A DNA stretch of 64,000 nucleotides. It comes from a bacterium (lineage in GTDB: Bacteria; Myxococcota_A; Polyangia; Nannocystales; Nannocystaceae). The notes beneath the pieces are model-generated. The model ran no database searches, had not been told where the DNA came from, and saw only the letters and a program-made list of their open reading frames with translations. The position numbers and the translations under genes are program-made. The stretch lies in NCBI GenBank assembly GCA_024742475.1, contig JANSYI010000022.1, positions 102,440-166,439 of the forward strand, read 5' to 3'. Positions 52,856 through 60,556 of the stretch are shown one piece after another; the first letter of the stretch is position 1, and every line of letters starts with the position of its first letter.

Positions 52856-54448
52856 CTACTCGCGGTGGTACCTGGCCGGCTGCTTCTCGCCCGGCGTGGT
52901 GTCTTGGATGAACTGGCGAATGTCGTCATTCGCCGTCTTCAGGTCTTTGCGTCGCAGGTACATCATGTGCCCGCTGCGATAGCCGCGGAAGCGGAGGCGG
53001 TCCTTCATGCGACCGCTCGGATCGAGCTGCCACATGGTGTACTTGGCGTCGAAGTAGTTGGTGGCCCCGTCGTAGTAGCCCGACTGGATCATGACGTGCA
53101 GATAGGGGTTCTCTGCCATGGCTGCGCGCAGGCTCTCCCCGGTCTGGTCGTTGCTCCAATCCCACGGAGAGACGTCGCCGAACATGTTGTACTTGAGGTC
53201 GGTCTCGTACTTCAGCTCTTCGCGGAGGTAGTCGTTGATCGCGGGGGTGAACGAGTGGAGCCACGACTTGAGCTCGGCGTTGTAGTCGGGGCGCACGCCG
53301 GCCGCCTTGCGGTCGATGCCGAGGTATCGCGAGTCGAGGCGCCCCACCGTGTAGCCCTTGTCGCGCAGGAGCTCCTTCCAGAAGAAGCTCACCGACACGT
53401 CGAGGTTGTTGTCGAGCACGGCCTGCTCGGAGAGCCCGGAGAAGTAGGCCACCTTGCGGGCGACTTCGGCCTGCTCGTCCTCGGGCAGGAAGCCGCCTCG
53501 GGCGAGGGCGGGCATGTACTCGTGCACTGCGTAGCGTTCGGCCTCGGCAAGCACTTCGAGCAGGTCCTTCTTCTGCAGCTCGGGCGCGAGCGCCTTGTGA
53601 TGCCAGGCCGTCGCAGCAAAGTACGGCAAGCGATTGGCCGAGCGCACGGGGCCGTCACGACCGATGCCCAGGCCGGTGGGCGAGACGAGAATGACCCCGT
53701 TGAGGTACAGCCACTGCTTGTCCTGCAGCGCTTTGGCGAGCCCCGATACGCGCGTCGTGCCGTAGCTCTCCCCGATCAGATACTTGGGCGAACGCCAGCG
53801 TTTGTTGCGACTGACGAAGTTGCTGATCCACTCGGCGAGGTAGTCGACGTCCGCGTTGACCCCGAAGAAGAGCTCCCGATCGGGCAGCTCGCCGTCTTCG
53901 TTGCGGACCATCCTCGAGAAGCCGGTGTTGACCGGGTTGACGAACACGATGTCCGCGACGTCGAGCACCGAGTAAGGGTTGTCGCGGAGGCCGTAGGGCT
54001 GCACGGGGTAGCCCTCGTCGTCGATCCTCAGCGAGCGCGGTCCGGTGTAGGCGACGTGCATCCACACCGAGGCCGAGCCCGGCCCTCCGTTGAACGAGAT
54101 GAGCAGCGGGCGACTCGCGCGATCCTTGACGCCACTTCGCTCGTAGTACGTGTAGAACAAGGACGCCACCGCCTTGTCGTCGGCGCCCCAGACCGGCTGC
54201 GTGCCCGTGGTCGCGGTGTAGCTGAATGATTTTCCGCCGACCTTGATCTTGTGCTTGGTCGTGACGGTGTTGTCGAGGTCGAGTTTTCGCTGTGGGGTCT
54301 CGTTTTCGGCCTTCTTCGCGTCCTTTCGCTTCTCTTCGGTCGCGTCGGGCTGATTCGGTTTCGCCGCTGCACGGGCGTTGTTGCAGCCCGCGGACAACCC
54401 GAACAAAGAGGCGATGACGACGACACGGAAGGAGCGAAAGCGAGGCAT
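52856..54448 (-). CDS. Serine carboxypeptidase-like lipoprotein (peptidase S10)
   Basis: Lipoprotein of 530 aa from ATG 54448 (VVIASLFGLSAGC) with a Lys/Glu-rich spacer. S10 features are complete: oxyanion region SFNGGPGSASVW (about 117), nucleophile IGESYGTTRV (about 235), Asp in QSGYYDGATNYF (about 463) and His in YRSGHMMYL (about 502). Such enzymes remove C-terminal residues at acidic pH; here it would work outside the cell, perhaps on peptides from prey. It lies between the two ConA-like paralogues on the same strand. Confidence 0.9.
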   Translation of the reverse strand: MPRFRSFRVVVIASLFGLSAGCNNARAAAKPNQPDATEEKRKDAKKAENETPQRKLDLDNTVTTKHKIKVGGKSFSYTATTGTQPVWGADDKAVASLFYTYYERSGVKDRASRPLLISFNGGPGSASVWMHVAYTGPRSLRIDDEGYPVQPYGLRDNPYSVLDVADIVFVNPVNTGFSRMVRNEDGELPDRELFFGVNADVDYLAEWISNFVSRNKRWRSPKYLIGESYGTTRVSGLAKALQDKQWLYLNGVILVSPTGLGIGRDGPVRSANRLPYFAATAWHHKALAPELQKKDLLEVLAEAERYAVHEYMPALARGGFLPEDEQAEVARKVAYFSGLSEQAVLDNNLDVSVSFFWKELLRDKGYTVGRLDSRYLGIDRKAAGVRPDYNAELKSWLHSFTPAINDYLREELKYETDLKYNMFGDVSPWDWSNDQTGESLRAAMAENPYLHVMIQSGYYDGATNYFDAKYTMWQLDPSGRMKDRLRFRGYRSGHMMYLRRKDLKTANDDIRQFIQDTTPGEKQPARYHRE

Positions 54449-54545
54449 GGCGAGGCGCCGCGACCGTAGCATGGCCGCGCGCGGGCACCGGAAGCCCACG
54501 ACTCGGCCTCGGCGATCTCGAACACGCCTCGGCTGTCGACGCTCG

Positions 54546-54881
54546 CTAGCCCATCCCGAGCCGGATCTTCAGCCTCGTGAGCGCAGGCTTGCTCCGCCAG
54601 GGCGTGCAGGTCCAGTGCTCGGGCTGTCCGTCGATGGCCTTGCCAGCGGTATCGATCCGGGTGCCGCCGAGGTCGGCGCAGACTCTCTTGACGTAGGCCA
54701 GGGCGATATAGTCCTGGGAGGACACGCGAACGACGTTGCGTAGATCCGACGACGGTGCGCTGTACCAGTCGATCCCATCGACTGCGGCATGGAGGCGCGA
54801 GCCGAGCAGGCCTCGGAGTCGAGAGTCGATCGTCTCAGAGGAGGGCGGGCCGCCATCGAACCGAAACTGGACCACGGCCAT
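54546..54881 (-). CDS. Hypothetical protein (111 aa)
   Basis: Soluble protein from ATG 54881, favoured because AGGGGA lies 5 nt upstream; an earlier ATG at 54908 lacks this. Sequence features are AVVQFRFDGGPPSSETIDSRL and DLGGTRIDTAGKAIDG; no family is recognised. It lies between the carboxypeptidase gene and paralogue B, all on the minus strand, so one transcript is possible. Confidence 0.55.
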   Translation of the reverse strand: MAVVQFRFDGGPPSSETIDSRLRGLLGSRLHAAVDGIDWYSAPSSDLRNVVRVSSQDYIALAYVKRVCADLGGTRIDTAGKAIDGQPEHWTCTPWRSKPALTRLKIRLGMG

Positions 54882-54913
54882 CGGTCCCCTGCCTGCCACC
54901 ACGATCATGGCGC

Positions 54914-56014
54914 TCAGAGGCTATCATCGAGGCACGCTGCGACGTCGGTGATCCGGTAGTAGCGAACGTAATCCCAGACCCCGACGACATCGCCGTCGAC
55001 GGACAGGTCGGGCTCGGCGGCCTGGGAGTTCCAGGCGGTGAGCGAGAAGCCGGCTTGGACTTCGTCCTCGAGCTGCAGCTGGTACTCGGCGGAGGTCGAG
55101 AACGCGTCTTCGTCGTCGAGGCGCCGGGTCAGCACGACCTGATCGCCGACTCGGCAGATGCGAATGCGACCGCGGAACGCGTTGGACGTGAGCTCCAGCT
55201 CCGAGCTGGAGTCGAGCGTGATCTTGCGTTCGACACCCACGCCCGCGCCGGCCGGGTCGTTCATGCCGAGGTGGTGCAGCACCCAGTTCTCGGGGGCGCC
55301 TGCTTCGACGGGGTTGCGGATCAGAAGGCCCGCGGAGTTGTAGGGCTGCGCGGGGGCCAGCGTCTCGTCGCCAAAGCGGTGGGCGAGGACGTGCGCCTCG
55401 ATCATGAAGTCGCCGTCGATGACCTGGAACAGGTAGGGGCCCTTGAATGCCCCGTACCAGCCGCCTCGCGTCGTCTGAATGCGTGCGCGATCATCAGCGG
55501 CGCTGCCAAAGGTGAAGTCGGAGAACTGGGCGTCCTCACCTTCGACCTCGTGGCGAAACGACCAGCGCGCCTCGCTCGCGAGGGGGTCGTCGAACTCGTC
55601 CCACATCTCCACGAGTTCGTCGTCGTCGCCCTCGTCGCCCGTGGTCGTCGCGACCGTGTCGCCGAGGGCTCCGGTGTCGCCTTGCGTGCCCGTGTCGCCG
55701 AGGGTGCCCGTGTCGCCGAGGGTGCCCGTGTCGCCGAGGGTGCCCGTGTCGCCGGGGGTGCCCGTGTCGCCGAGGGTGCCCGTGTCGCCGAGGGTGCCCG
55801 TGTCCGACGAGCCGAAGGCGGTCGTCGTGCCGGCGTCGTTGCCGGACGAGCCCGCAGAGTCCGGCCAGAGGGCGGTCGCTCGCGAGGGGGCGGAGGATCC
55901 GCCCGAGTCCTCCGCGGTGGCCTCTGATTCAGCCGCAGCTGGGCCACCGGCGCCACTCGAGCATGCCCCAACCAGGCACACGACGAGCGCCAGAGCCCTG
56001 GAGTTGGCAGTCAT
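54914..56014 (-). CDS. ConA-like lipoprotein, paralogue B, with hexapeptide minisatellite linker
   Basis: Lipoprotein of 366 aa from ATG 56014 (ALVVCLVGAC). The C-terminal domain repeats paralogue A nearly word for word (GWYGAFKGPYLFQVIDGDFM, VVGVWDYVRYYRITDVAACL). The linker contains eight copies of TGTLGD-like hexapeptides encoded by 18-bp repeats, which paralogue A lacks. The pair arose by duplication with the carboxypeptidase and a small gene between them. Function as for paralogue A. Confidence 0.78.
   Translation of the reverse strand: MTANSRALALVVCLVGACSSGAGGPAAAESEATAEDSGGSSAPSRATALWPDSAGSSGNDAGTTTAFGSSDTGTLGDTGTLGDTGTPGDTGTLGDTGTLGDTGTLGDTGTQGDTGALGDTVATTTGDEGDDDELVEMWDEFDDPLASEARWSFRHEVEGEDAQFSDFTFGSAADDRARIQTTRGGWYGAFKGPYLFQVIDGDFMIEAHVLAHRFGDETLAPAQPYNSAGLLIRNPVEAGAPENWVLHHLGMNDPAGAGVGVERKITLDSSSELELTSNAFRGRIRICRVGDQVVLTRRLDDEDAFSTSAEYQLQLEDEVQAGFSLTAWNSQAAEPDLSVDGDVVGVWDYVRYYRITDVAACLDDSL
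55658..55803. repeat. 18-bp minisatellite, about eight copies, in a coding linker
   Basis: Head-to-tail units GTGTCGCCGAGGGTGCCC on the + strand with few changes. They encode the TGTLGD repeat of the lipoprotein linker on the minus strand. The unit length is a multiple of three, so copy-number change would keep the frame and alter linker length. There are no spacers, so this is not CRISPR. Confidence 0.9.
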
Positions 56015-56329
56015 GGCAGCAGCCTGAGCAACACCTGAAGCTTGGCAAGTCCCCGAGCGTGACACCGATGTCGTGAGCATCGTTGGTTGCGAAAGCCCCA
56101 GCCTCGATCTACGGTGAGGACGAGGTCACGATGATGATCGCGTTCACCAAACCAATCGTCGATGCGCGCCTGTACGCGCGTCCGATGGTCCTGGTGAACG
56201 CCGCCCATCGCCTCTGACTTCGAGAGCATCGAGTCGTCGAGCGAGAGCCCGTTCGCGAGGACCCAGTCCCCGCGACGGGCTTTCGTCGTTCGTCCCTCGT
56301 CTTTTCCCTCCTGCCCTTTCCTCCTCCAC
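56015..56329. other. 315-bp intergenic region between divergent genes
   Basis: Separates lipoprotein paralogue B (minus) from the ABC exporter operon (plus). No convincing protein gene was found: a 28-codon ORF (ATGATGATC at about 56131, with GAGG upstream) and an antisense frame exist but have no support. It contains the hairpin at 56246-56281. Promoters for both flanking transcripts must lie here. Confidence 0.5.
56246..56284 (+). terminator. Isolated terminator-like hairpin
   Basis: AGCCCGTTCGCG pairs with CGCGACGGGCT (11 bp, one bulged T) around a 13-nt loop, followed by TTT. No + strand gene precedes it within the gap, so it could end a small RNA or a short leader upstream of the ABC exporter operon. 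Confidence 0.45.
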
Positions 56330-58132
56330 ATGCTCTCGACCATTCGTGAACTCGCCCGCCTGATGCGGGGCTCTCGGCTGCACTACGGCGCGGCGATTCT
56401 CGCCCTCGTGGTCGCCTCGTCGTTCCTGTATCTGGCGCCGCTGGTGCCCCAAGCGGTGCTCGACGGGGCCCTGACGTCCGACGGGCCTCCGCCCTCGGGT
56501 GTGTCGTCGAGCGTGCTGGGCTGGATGGGAGGCGCCGATGCGGTGCGGGCCCGCCTGTGGCTTCCTGCGCTGCTCGTCGCGGCCCTCACCGCGATCGCGG
56601 GGGTCTTCACCTACCTTCGCGAGCGCCTGGCCGCGACCGCGACCGAGCGCATCATCGCCCGACTCCGCGAGCGCCTCTACGATCGACTGCAGCGTCTGCG
56701 CACCCGGTTTCACGACGACGCCGAGAGCGGCGATCTCGTGCAGCGCTGCACGTCCGATGTCGACACCATTGCGTTGTTCCTGGGCGAACAAGTGGTCGAG
56801 TTCGGCCGCATGATCGTGATGCTGTTCGTGCCGATCCCGCTGATGTTGGCCGTCGACCCGCGGCTGACGATCGCCGCCGTCGCGCTCGTGCCCGTCATTC
56901 TCGGCTTCTCGCTGCTGTTCTTCGGCAAGGTCCACCGGGCCTACCAAGCCTCCGACGAGGCCGAGGCCACGCTGACCGCCAACGTGCAGGAGAACATCGC
57001 CGGCATTCGAGTGGTGCGTGCGTTCGCACGGCAGGACTACGAGCAGGACCGCTTCGCGGTGAACAACGGGGGCTTTCGCGACACTCGCTATCGCGTGTTC
57101 GTCGTCGCGGGGTGGTTTTGGGGCATCTCGGACTTCTTGTGCTTCGCTCAGCAGGCGGTGGTCGTGGTCGGGGGCATCGCGCTGCTGGTGCGCGGCGAGA
57201 TCACCGTCGGGGCGCTGTTCTTCTTCCTCACCGCCGTCTCGATGTTCACGTTCCCGATGCGTCAGCTCGGTCGGATCGTCAGCGACTTCGGCAAGGCCAG
57301 CGTCGCGCTGCAGCGGGTCGGCACGATCCTCCAAGCCGAGGCCGAACGCGACCCCGCGCAGCCCGAGCCGGCTGGGCGGCGCGGTGCGATCGCGTTCGAG
57401 CACGTCAGCTTTGCGTACGGCGACGGCGAGACCGTGCTCGACGACGTCACGTTCGAAGTGCCCGCCGGCGGCACGCTCGCGATCGTCGGCCCACCGGGCT
57501 CGGGCAAGAGCACGATCGCGGCCCTGCTGCTGCGCATGTACGAGGTCGGCGCGGGCACCATCTCGCTCGACGGTCGCAACATTACCGAGATCACCCGCGC
57601 TCAGCTGCGCACTCGGGTCGGCGTCGTGCATCAGGAGCCCTTCTTGTTCTCCAAGCCGCTGGTCGAGAACCTGCGCATGGGCGATCCGAGCGCGACGCTC
57701 GACGACGTGCGCGCCGCGACGCAGACGGCCTCGGTGCACGCCGCCATCGAACGGTTCGAGCAGGGCTACGACACCAAGGTGGGGGAGCGTGGTGTGACGC
57801 TCTCGGGCGGGCAGCGGCAGCGCGTCGCGATCGCGCGGACGCTGCTCGAGCGCCCCGACGTGCTGGTGCTCGACGATGCTCTCAGCGCCGTCGACACCCG
57901 AACCGAGGCGCGCATTCTCGCCGCGCTGCGCCAGCGGCGAGGCACGACCATCGTCATCGCCCACCGGATCTCCACCCTGATGCTGGCCGACCGGGTGTTG
58001 GTGCTCGATGCGGGGCGCGTCGCCCAGCTCGGCTCGCTCGAAGCGCTCCGCGATGCGCCCGGTCCGTTCGGTCGCATCGTCGCCCAGCAGCGTGGATGGT
58101 CGCGCGACACCCCAGACAAGGAAGCAGGCTGA
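56330..58132 (+). CDS. ABC exporter subunit with degenerate catalytic site (heterodimer partner 1)
   Basis: Type IV ABC exporter half-transporter of 600 aa: TMD about 1-330 (six helices, e.g. AILALVVASSFLYLAPLV, IVMLFVPIPLMLAV), NBD about 345-600. Walker A GPPGSGKST near 387; ABC signature LSGGQRQR near 491; Walker B VLVLDDALSAVD near 517, where Asp replaces the catalytic Glu; H-loop IAHRIS. The Glu to Asp change marks the non-canonical half of heterodimeric exporters such as BmrCD or TmrAB. The partner gene follows after 1 nt. Substrate (drug, lipid or peptide) is unknown. Confidence 0.93.
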   Translation: MLSTIRELARLMRGSRLHYGAAILALVVASSFLYLAPLVPQAVLDGALTSDGPPPSGVSSSVLGWMGGADAVRARLWLPALLVAALTAIAGVFTYLRERLAATATERIIARLRERLYDRLQRLRTRFHDDAESGDLVQRCTSDVDTIALFLGEQVVEFGRMIVMLFVPIPLMLAVDPRLTIAAVALVPVILGFSLLFFGKVHRAYQASDEAEATLTANVQENIAGIRVVRAFARQDYEQDRFAVNNGGFRDTRYRVFVVAGWFWGISDFLCFAQQAVVVVGGIALLVRGEITVGALFFFLTAVSMFTFPMRQLGRIVSDFGKASVALQRVGTILQAEAERDPAQPEPAGRRGAIAFEHVSFAYGDGETVLDDVTFEVPAGGTLAIVGPPGSGKSTIAALLLRMYEVGAGTISLDGRNITEITRAQLRTRVGVVHQEPFLFSKPLVENLRMGDPSATLDDVRAATQTASVHAAIERFEQGYDTKVGERGVTLSGGQRQRVAIARTLLERPDVLVLDDALSAVDTRTEARILAALRQRRGTTIVIAHRISTLMLADRVLVLDAGRVAQLGSLEALRDAPGPFGRIVAQQRGWSRDTPDKEAG

Positions 58133-58133
58133 C

Positions 58134-59978
58134 GTGAACGCATTCGACGAAGACGAAGACCGCTACTCGGGCTCGCTGGACTGGGCGCTGTGGCGCCGAA
58201 TCGTGGCGCGCGCGAGGCCCTACCGAACATCGATCGCGCAGCTGGTCGGCGCGGGTCTGGTCGTGGCGGCCATCGACGCCACCCTGCCGGCGCTGTCGGG
58301 CCGGCTGATCGACGAGGCGCTCCGCGCAGGCTGGAGCCGCACGCTCACGTGGTTCTCACTCGCCTACTTCGCCAGCTTCGTCGTCATCGGCGCGGCGGTC
58401 GTCTGGTTCATCGTGTTGGCGGGCCGAATCGCGACCGGACTCGCACACGACTTTCGCCGCGACGGGTTCGCGCGCATGCAGACGCTGTCGTTCTCGTTCT
58501 TCGACGCTCGCCCGGTGGGTTGGCTCGTCTCGCGGCTGATGGGCGACGTGGGCAAGGTCGCCGGTCTGATGCCGTGGTTCTTCGTCGACCTGGTGTGGGG
58601 CGGGTCGCTGCTCCTGTTTTCGGTCGCCATGATGTTGTGGCTCGATGTCGGGCTCGCGCTTTGGGTGCTGAGCATCGTGCCGCCGCTGGTGCTGCTGAGC
58701 GTGGTGTTTCAGCGCAAGCTGCTCGCCAGCTCCCGGGAGGTCCGTCGCACCAACTCGCGCATCACCGCCGCCTACGCCGAGGCGATCGCGGGCGTGCGAA
58801 CCACACGGGCCCTGCATCGCGAATCGGCGGCACTCGAGGAGTTTCAGGACGAGACCGGCGCCATGCTGCAACACTCGGTTCGGCGGGCGCTGCAGTCGGC
58901 GCTCTACCTGCCGCTGGTGATCTCGATCGGCAGCGTCGGAGTGGGGCTGGCGCTTTGGCGCGGAGGTCTGCGCGTCGACGATGGCCTCTCGCTGGGCACG
59001 CTCGTCGCGTTCATGCAGTACGCGGCCCTGTTCTATCAGCCGATTCGGGAGCTCGCGCAGCGGTTCACCGAGCTGCAGAGCGCCCAGGCGGCGGCCGAGC
59101 GCATCCAGACGCTGCTCGACACGCAGCCGCAGGTGCGTGACTCCCCCGCGGTGCTCGCCGCGCTCGCCCAACCTTCCGCCGAGGGCGAGGCGATCGACGG
59201 AGGCAAGCCCACGATCGAGACGATTCGCTTCGAGGACGTCGGCTTCGCGTACGTGCCGGGCGAGCCGGTGCTGCGCGACGTGAACTTCACCGTTCGCGCC
59301 GGGCAGACCATCGCGTTGGTCGGGCCCACCGGAGGAGGCAAGAGCACGATCGTCAGCCTTCTCGCGCGTTTCTACGAGCCGCAGCAGGGTGCGATCCGCC
59401 TGGACGGCGTCGACCATCGCGAACGCAGCCTGCACTGGCTGCAGAGCAACCTCGGGGTGGTGTTGCAGTCCCCGCATCTGTTCTCGGGCACCGTGGAGGA
59501 CAACATCCGCTACGGCCGCCTCGAGGCGACCGACGCCGAAGTTCGGGACGCGGCGAGGCGGGTCGGGGCGCACGCGATGATCGAGGGCCTGGCCGAGGGC
59601 TACGCGACCGCGGTGGGGGAGGGCGGCGGCAAGCTCTCGACGGGGCAGCGCCAGCTCATCTCGCTGGCCCGCGCCGTGTTGGCCGACCCGCAGATCTTCA
59701 TCATGGACGAGGCGACCTCCTCGCTCGACACCGAGACCGAAGCGCAGGTGCAGGCCGGCGTCGAGGCGGCGCTGCAGGGCCGCATCGCGTTCGTCATCGC
59801 CCACCGCCTCTCGACGATCCGCCGCGCGGACCTGATCTTGGTCATCGACCAAGGACGCATCGTCGAGCGAGGCACGCACGCAGAGCTGATTGCGCTGCGC
59901 GGTCGGTACGCGGAGCTGCAGGCCCAGAGCCAGGCCGCGACCACGGTCGACGCGGCGCTGCGCGAGGAGGCGGGGTGA
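58134..59978 (+). CDS. ABC exporter subunit with canonical Walker B (heterodimer partner 2)
   Basis: Half-transporter of 614 aa from GTG 58134, 1 nt after the stop of partner 1. The TMD spans about 30-330 with an acidic N-terminal extension (DEDEDRYSGS). The NBD has Walker A GPTGGGKST near 397, signature LSTGQRQL near 501 (Thr replaces the second residue pair's first Gly) and canonical Walker B IFIMDEATSSLD near 524. Its changed signature would face partner 1's Asp-type Walker B, so both defects fall in one composite ATP site, as known in heterodimeric exporters. Co-expression is certain from spacing. Confidence 0.93.
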   Translation: MNAFDEDEDRYSGSLDWALWRRIVARARPYRTSIAQLVGAGLVVAAIDATLPALSGRLIDEALRAGWSRTLTWFSLAYFASFVVIGAAVVWFIVLAGRIATGLAHDFRRDGFARMQTLSFSFFDARPVGWLVSRLMGDVGKVAGLMPWFFVDLVWGGSLLLFSVAMMLWLDVGLALWVLSIVPPLVLLSVVFQRKLLASSREVRRTNSRITAAYAEAIAGVRTTRALHRESAALEEFQDETGAMLQHSVRRALQSALYLPLVISIGSVGVGLALWRGGLRVDDGLSLGTLVAFMQYAALFYQPIRELAQRFTELQSAQAAAERIQTLLDTQPQVRDSPAVLAALAQPSAEGEAIDGGKPTIETIRFEDVGFAYVPGEPVLRDVNFTVRAGQTIALVGPTGGGKSTIVSLLARFYEPQQGAIRLDGVDHRERSLHWLQSNLGVVLQSPHLFSGTVEDNIRYGRLEATDAEVRDAARRVGAHAMIEGLAEGYATAVGEGGGKLSTGQRQLISLARAVLADPQIFIMDEATSSLDTETEAQVQAGVEAALQGRIAFVIAHRLSTIRRADLILVIDQGRIVERGTHAELIALRGRYAELQAQSQAATTVDAALREEAG

Positions 59979-60004
59979 GTGTGTTGGAGGAGAGTCGGGG
60001 CGCT

Positions 60005-60556
60005 CTACCACTCTGCAATCTCGCACGCGGGGCCGGGCTCGCAGAACTCTGCGTGGCACGCCGGAACGCCGTGGTCCATCTCGTCCGAAGGCGGGTCCTC
60101 GACGAGACAGAGTCTCCCCCCCATCAGGCGACCTGTCTGCTCGCCGCTGTTCAGGACCCGGGTGAGGGCGAAAGTCTCGAACACTGCGATGTCGTCCGCC
60201 CGGTAGACAGGGCGTTCTTCGCAGCCCTCCGTTCGCTCGAGGATGTAGTCAACCCCGTCGTCTTCATCGCCTCGAGAGATCTCGACGGTACTCTCGTTCC
60301 TCGGGCTCCAGGTCACACTGATGACTTCGGATGCAACGTCGCCGCAGCTGCGGAAATAGGCGATGGTTCCAACACCGCCGGCCTCGAGGCTGTAGACGAT
60401 CGCTTCGTCGGACGGGACGGTGATGTCCCCCTCGGAAAACGAGGCCAGCATCCAGTCTTCTTCGTCAGAGACCGCGGGACCGCAGCAGGCCAGACAGACG
60501 AGAACACACGCGCCGAGATGGCGCCCATCGGAGCCGGCCCGCCTACTCCCCGTCAT
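60005..60556 (-). CDS. Small secreted Cys-containing protein, unknown function
   Basis: Probable lipoprotein of 183 aa from ATG 60556 (GACVLVCLACCGP, with two or three candidate anchor Cys). The mature part is acidic and beta-rich (EEDWMLASFSEGDITVPS, GTIAYFRSCGDVASEVISVT) and ends in a Cys-rich stretch (RLCLVED, ACHAEFCEPGPACEIAEW). No family is recognised. Its start overlaps the end of the kinase gene by 14 bp on the same strand, so the two are probably translated from one mRNA, hinting at a shared pathway. Confidence 0.65.
   Translation of the reverse strand: MTGSRRAGSDGRHLGACVLVCLACCGPAVSDEEDWMLASFSEGDITVPSDEAIVYSLEAGGVGTIAYFRSCGDVASEVISVTWSPRNESTVEISRGDEDDGVDYILERTEGCEERPVYRADDIAVFETFALTRVLNSGEQTGRLMGGRLCLVEDPPSDEMDHGVPACHAEFCEPGPACEIAEW

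Noticed and set aside
55658..55803. Regular short repeats that might be a CRISPR array
   Set aside because: Units are 18 bp, directly adjacent without spacers, and keep the reading frame of a lipoprotein linker. No cas genes are nearby.
58356..60059. A 567-codon minus-strand open frame
   Set aside because: It overlaps the second ABC exporter subunit, which has all NBD motifs; the antisense product is His/Arg/Glu low complexity. The same applies to 56144-57964 and 5368-6975.
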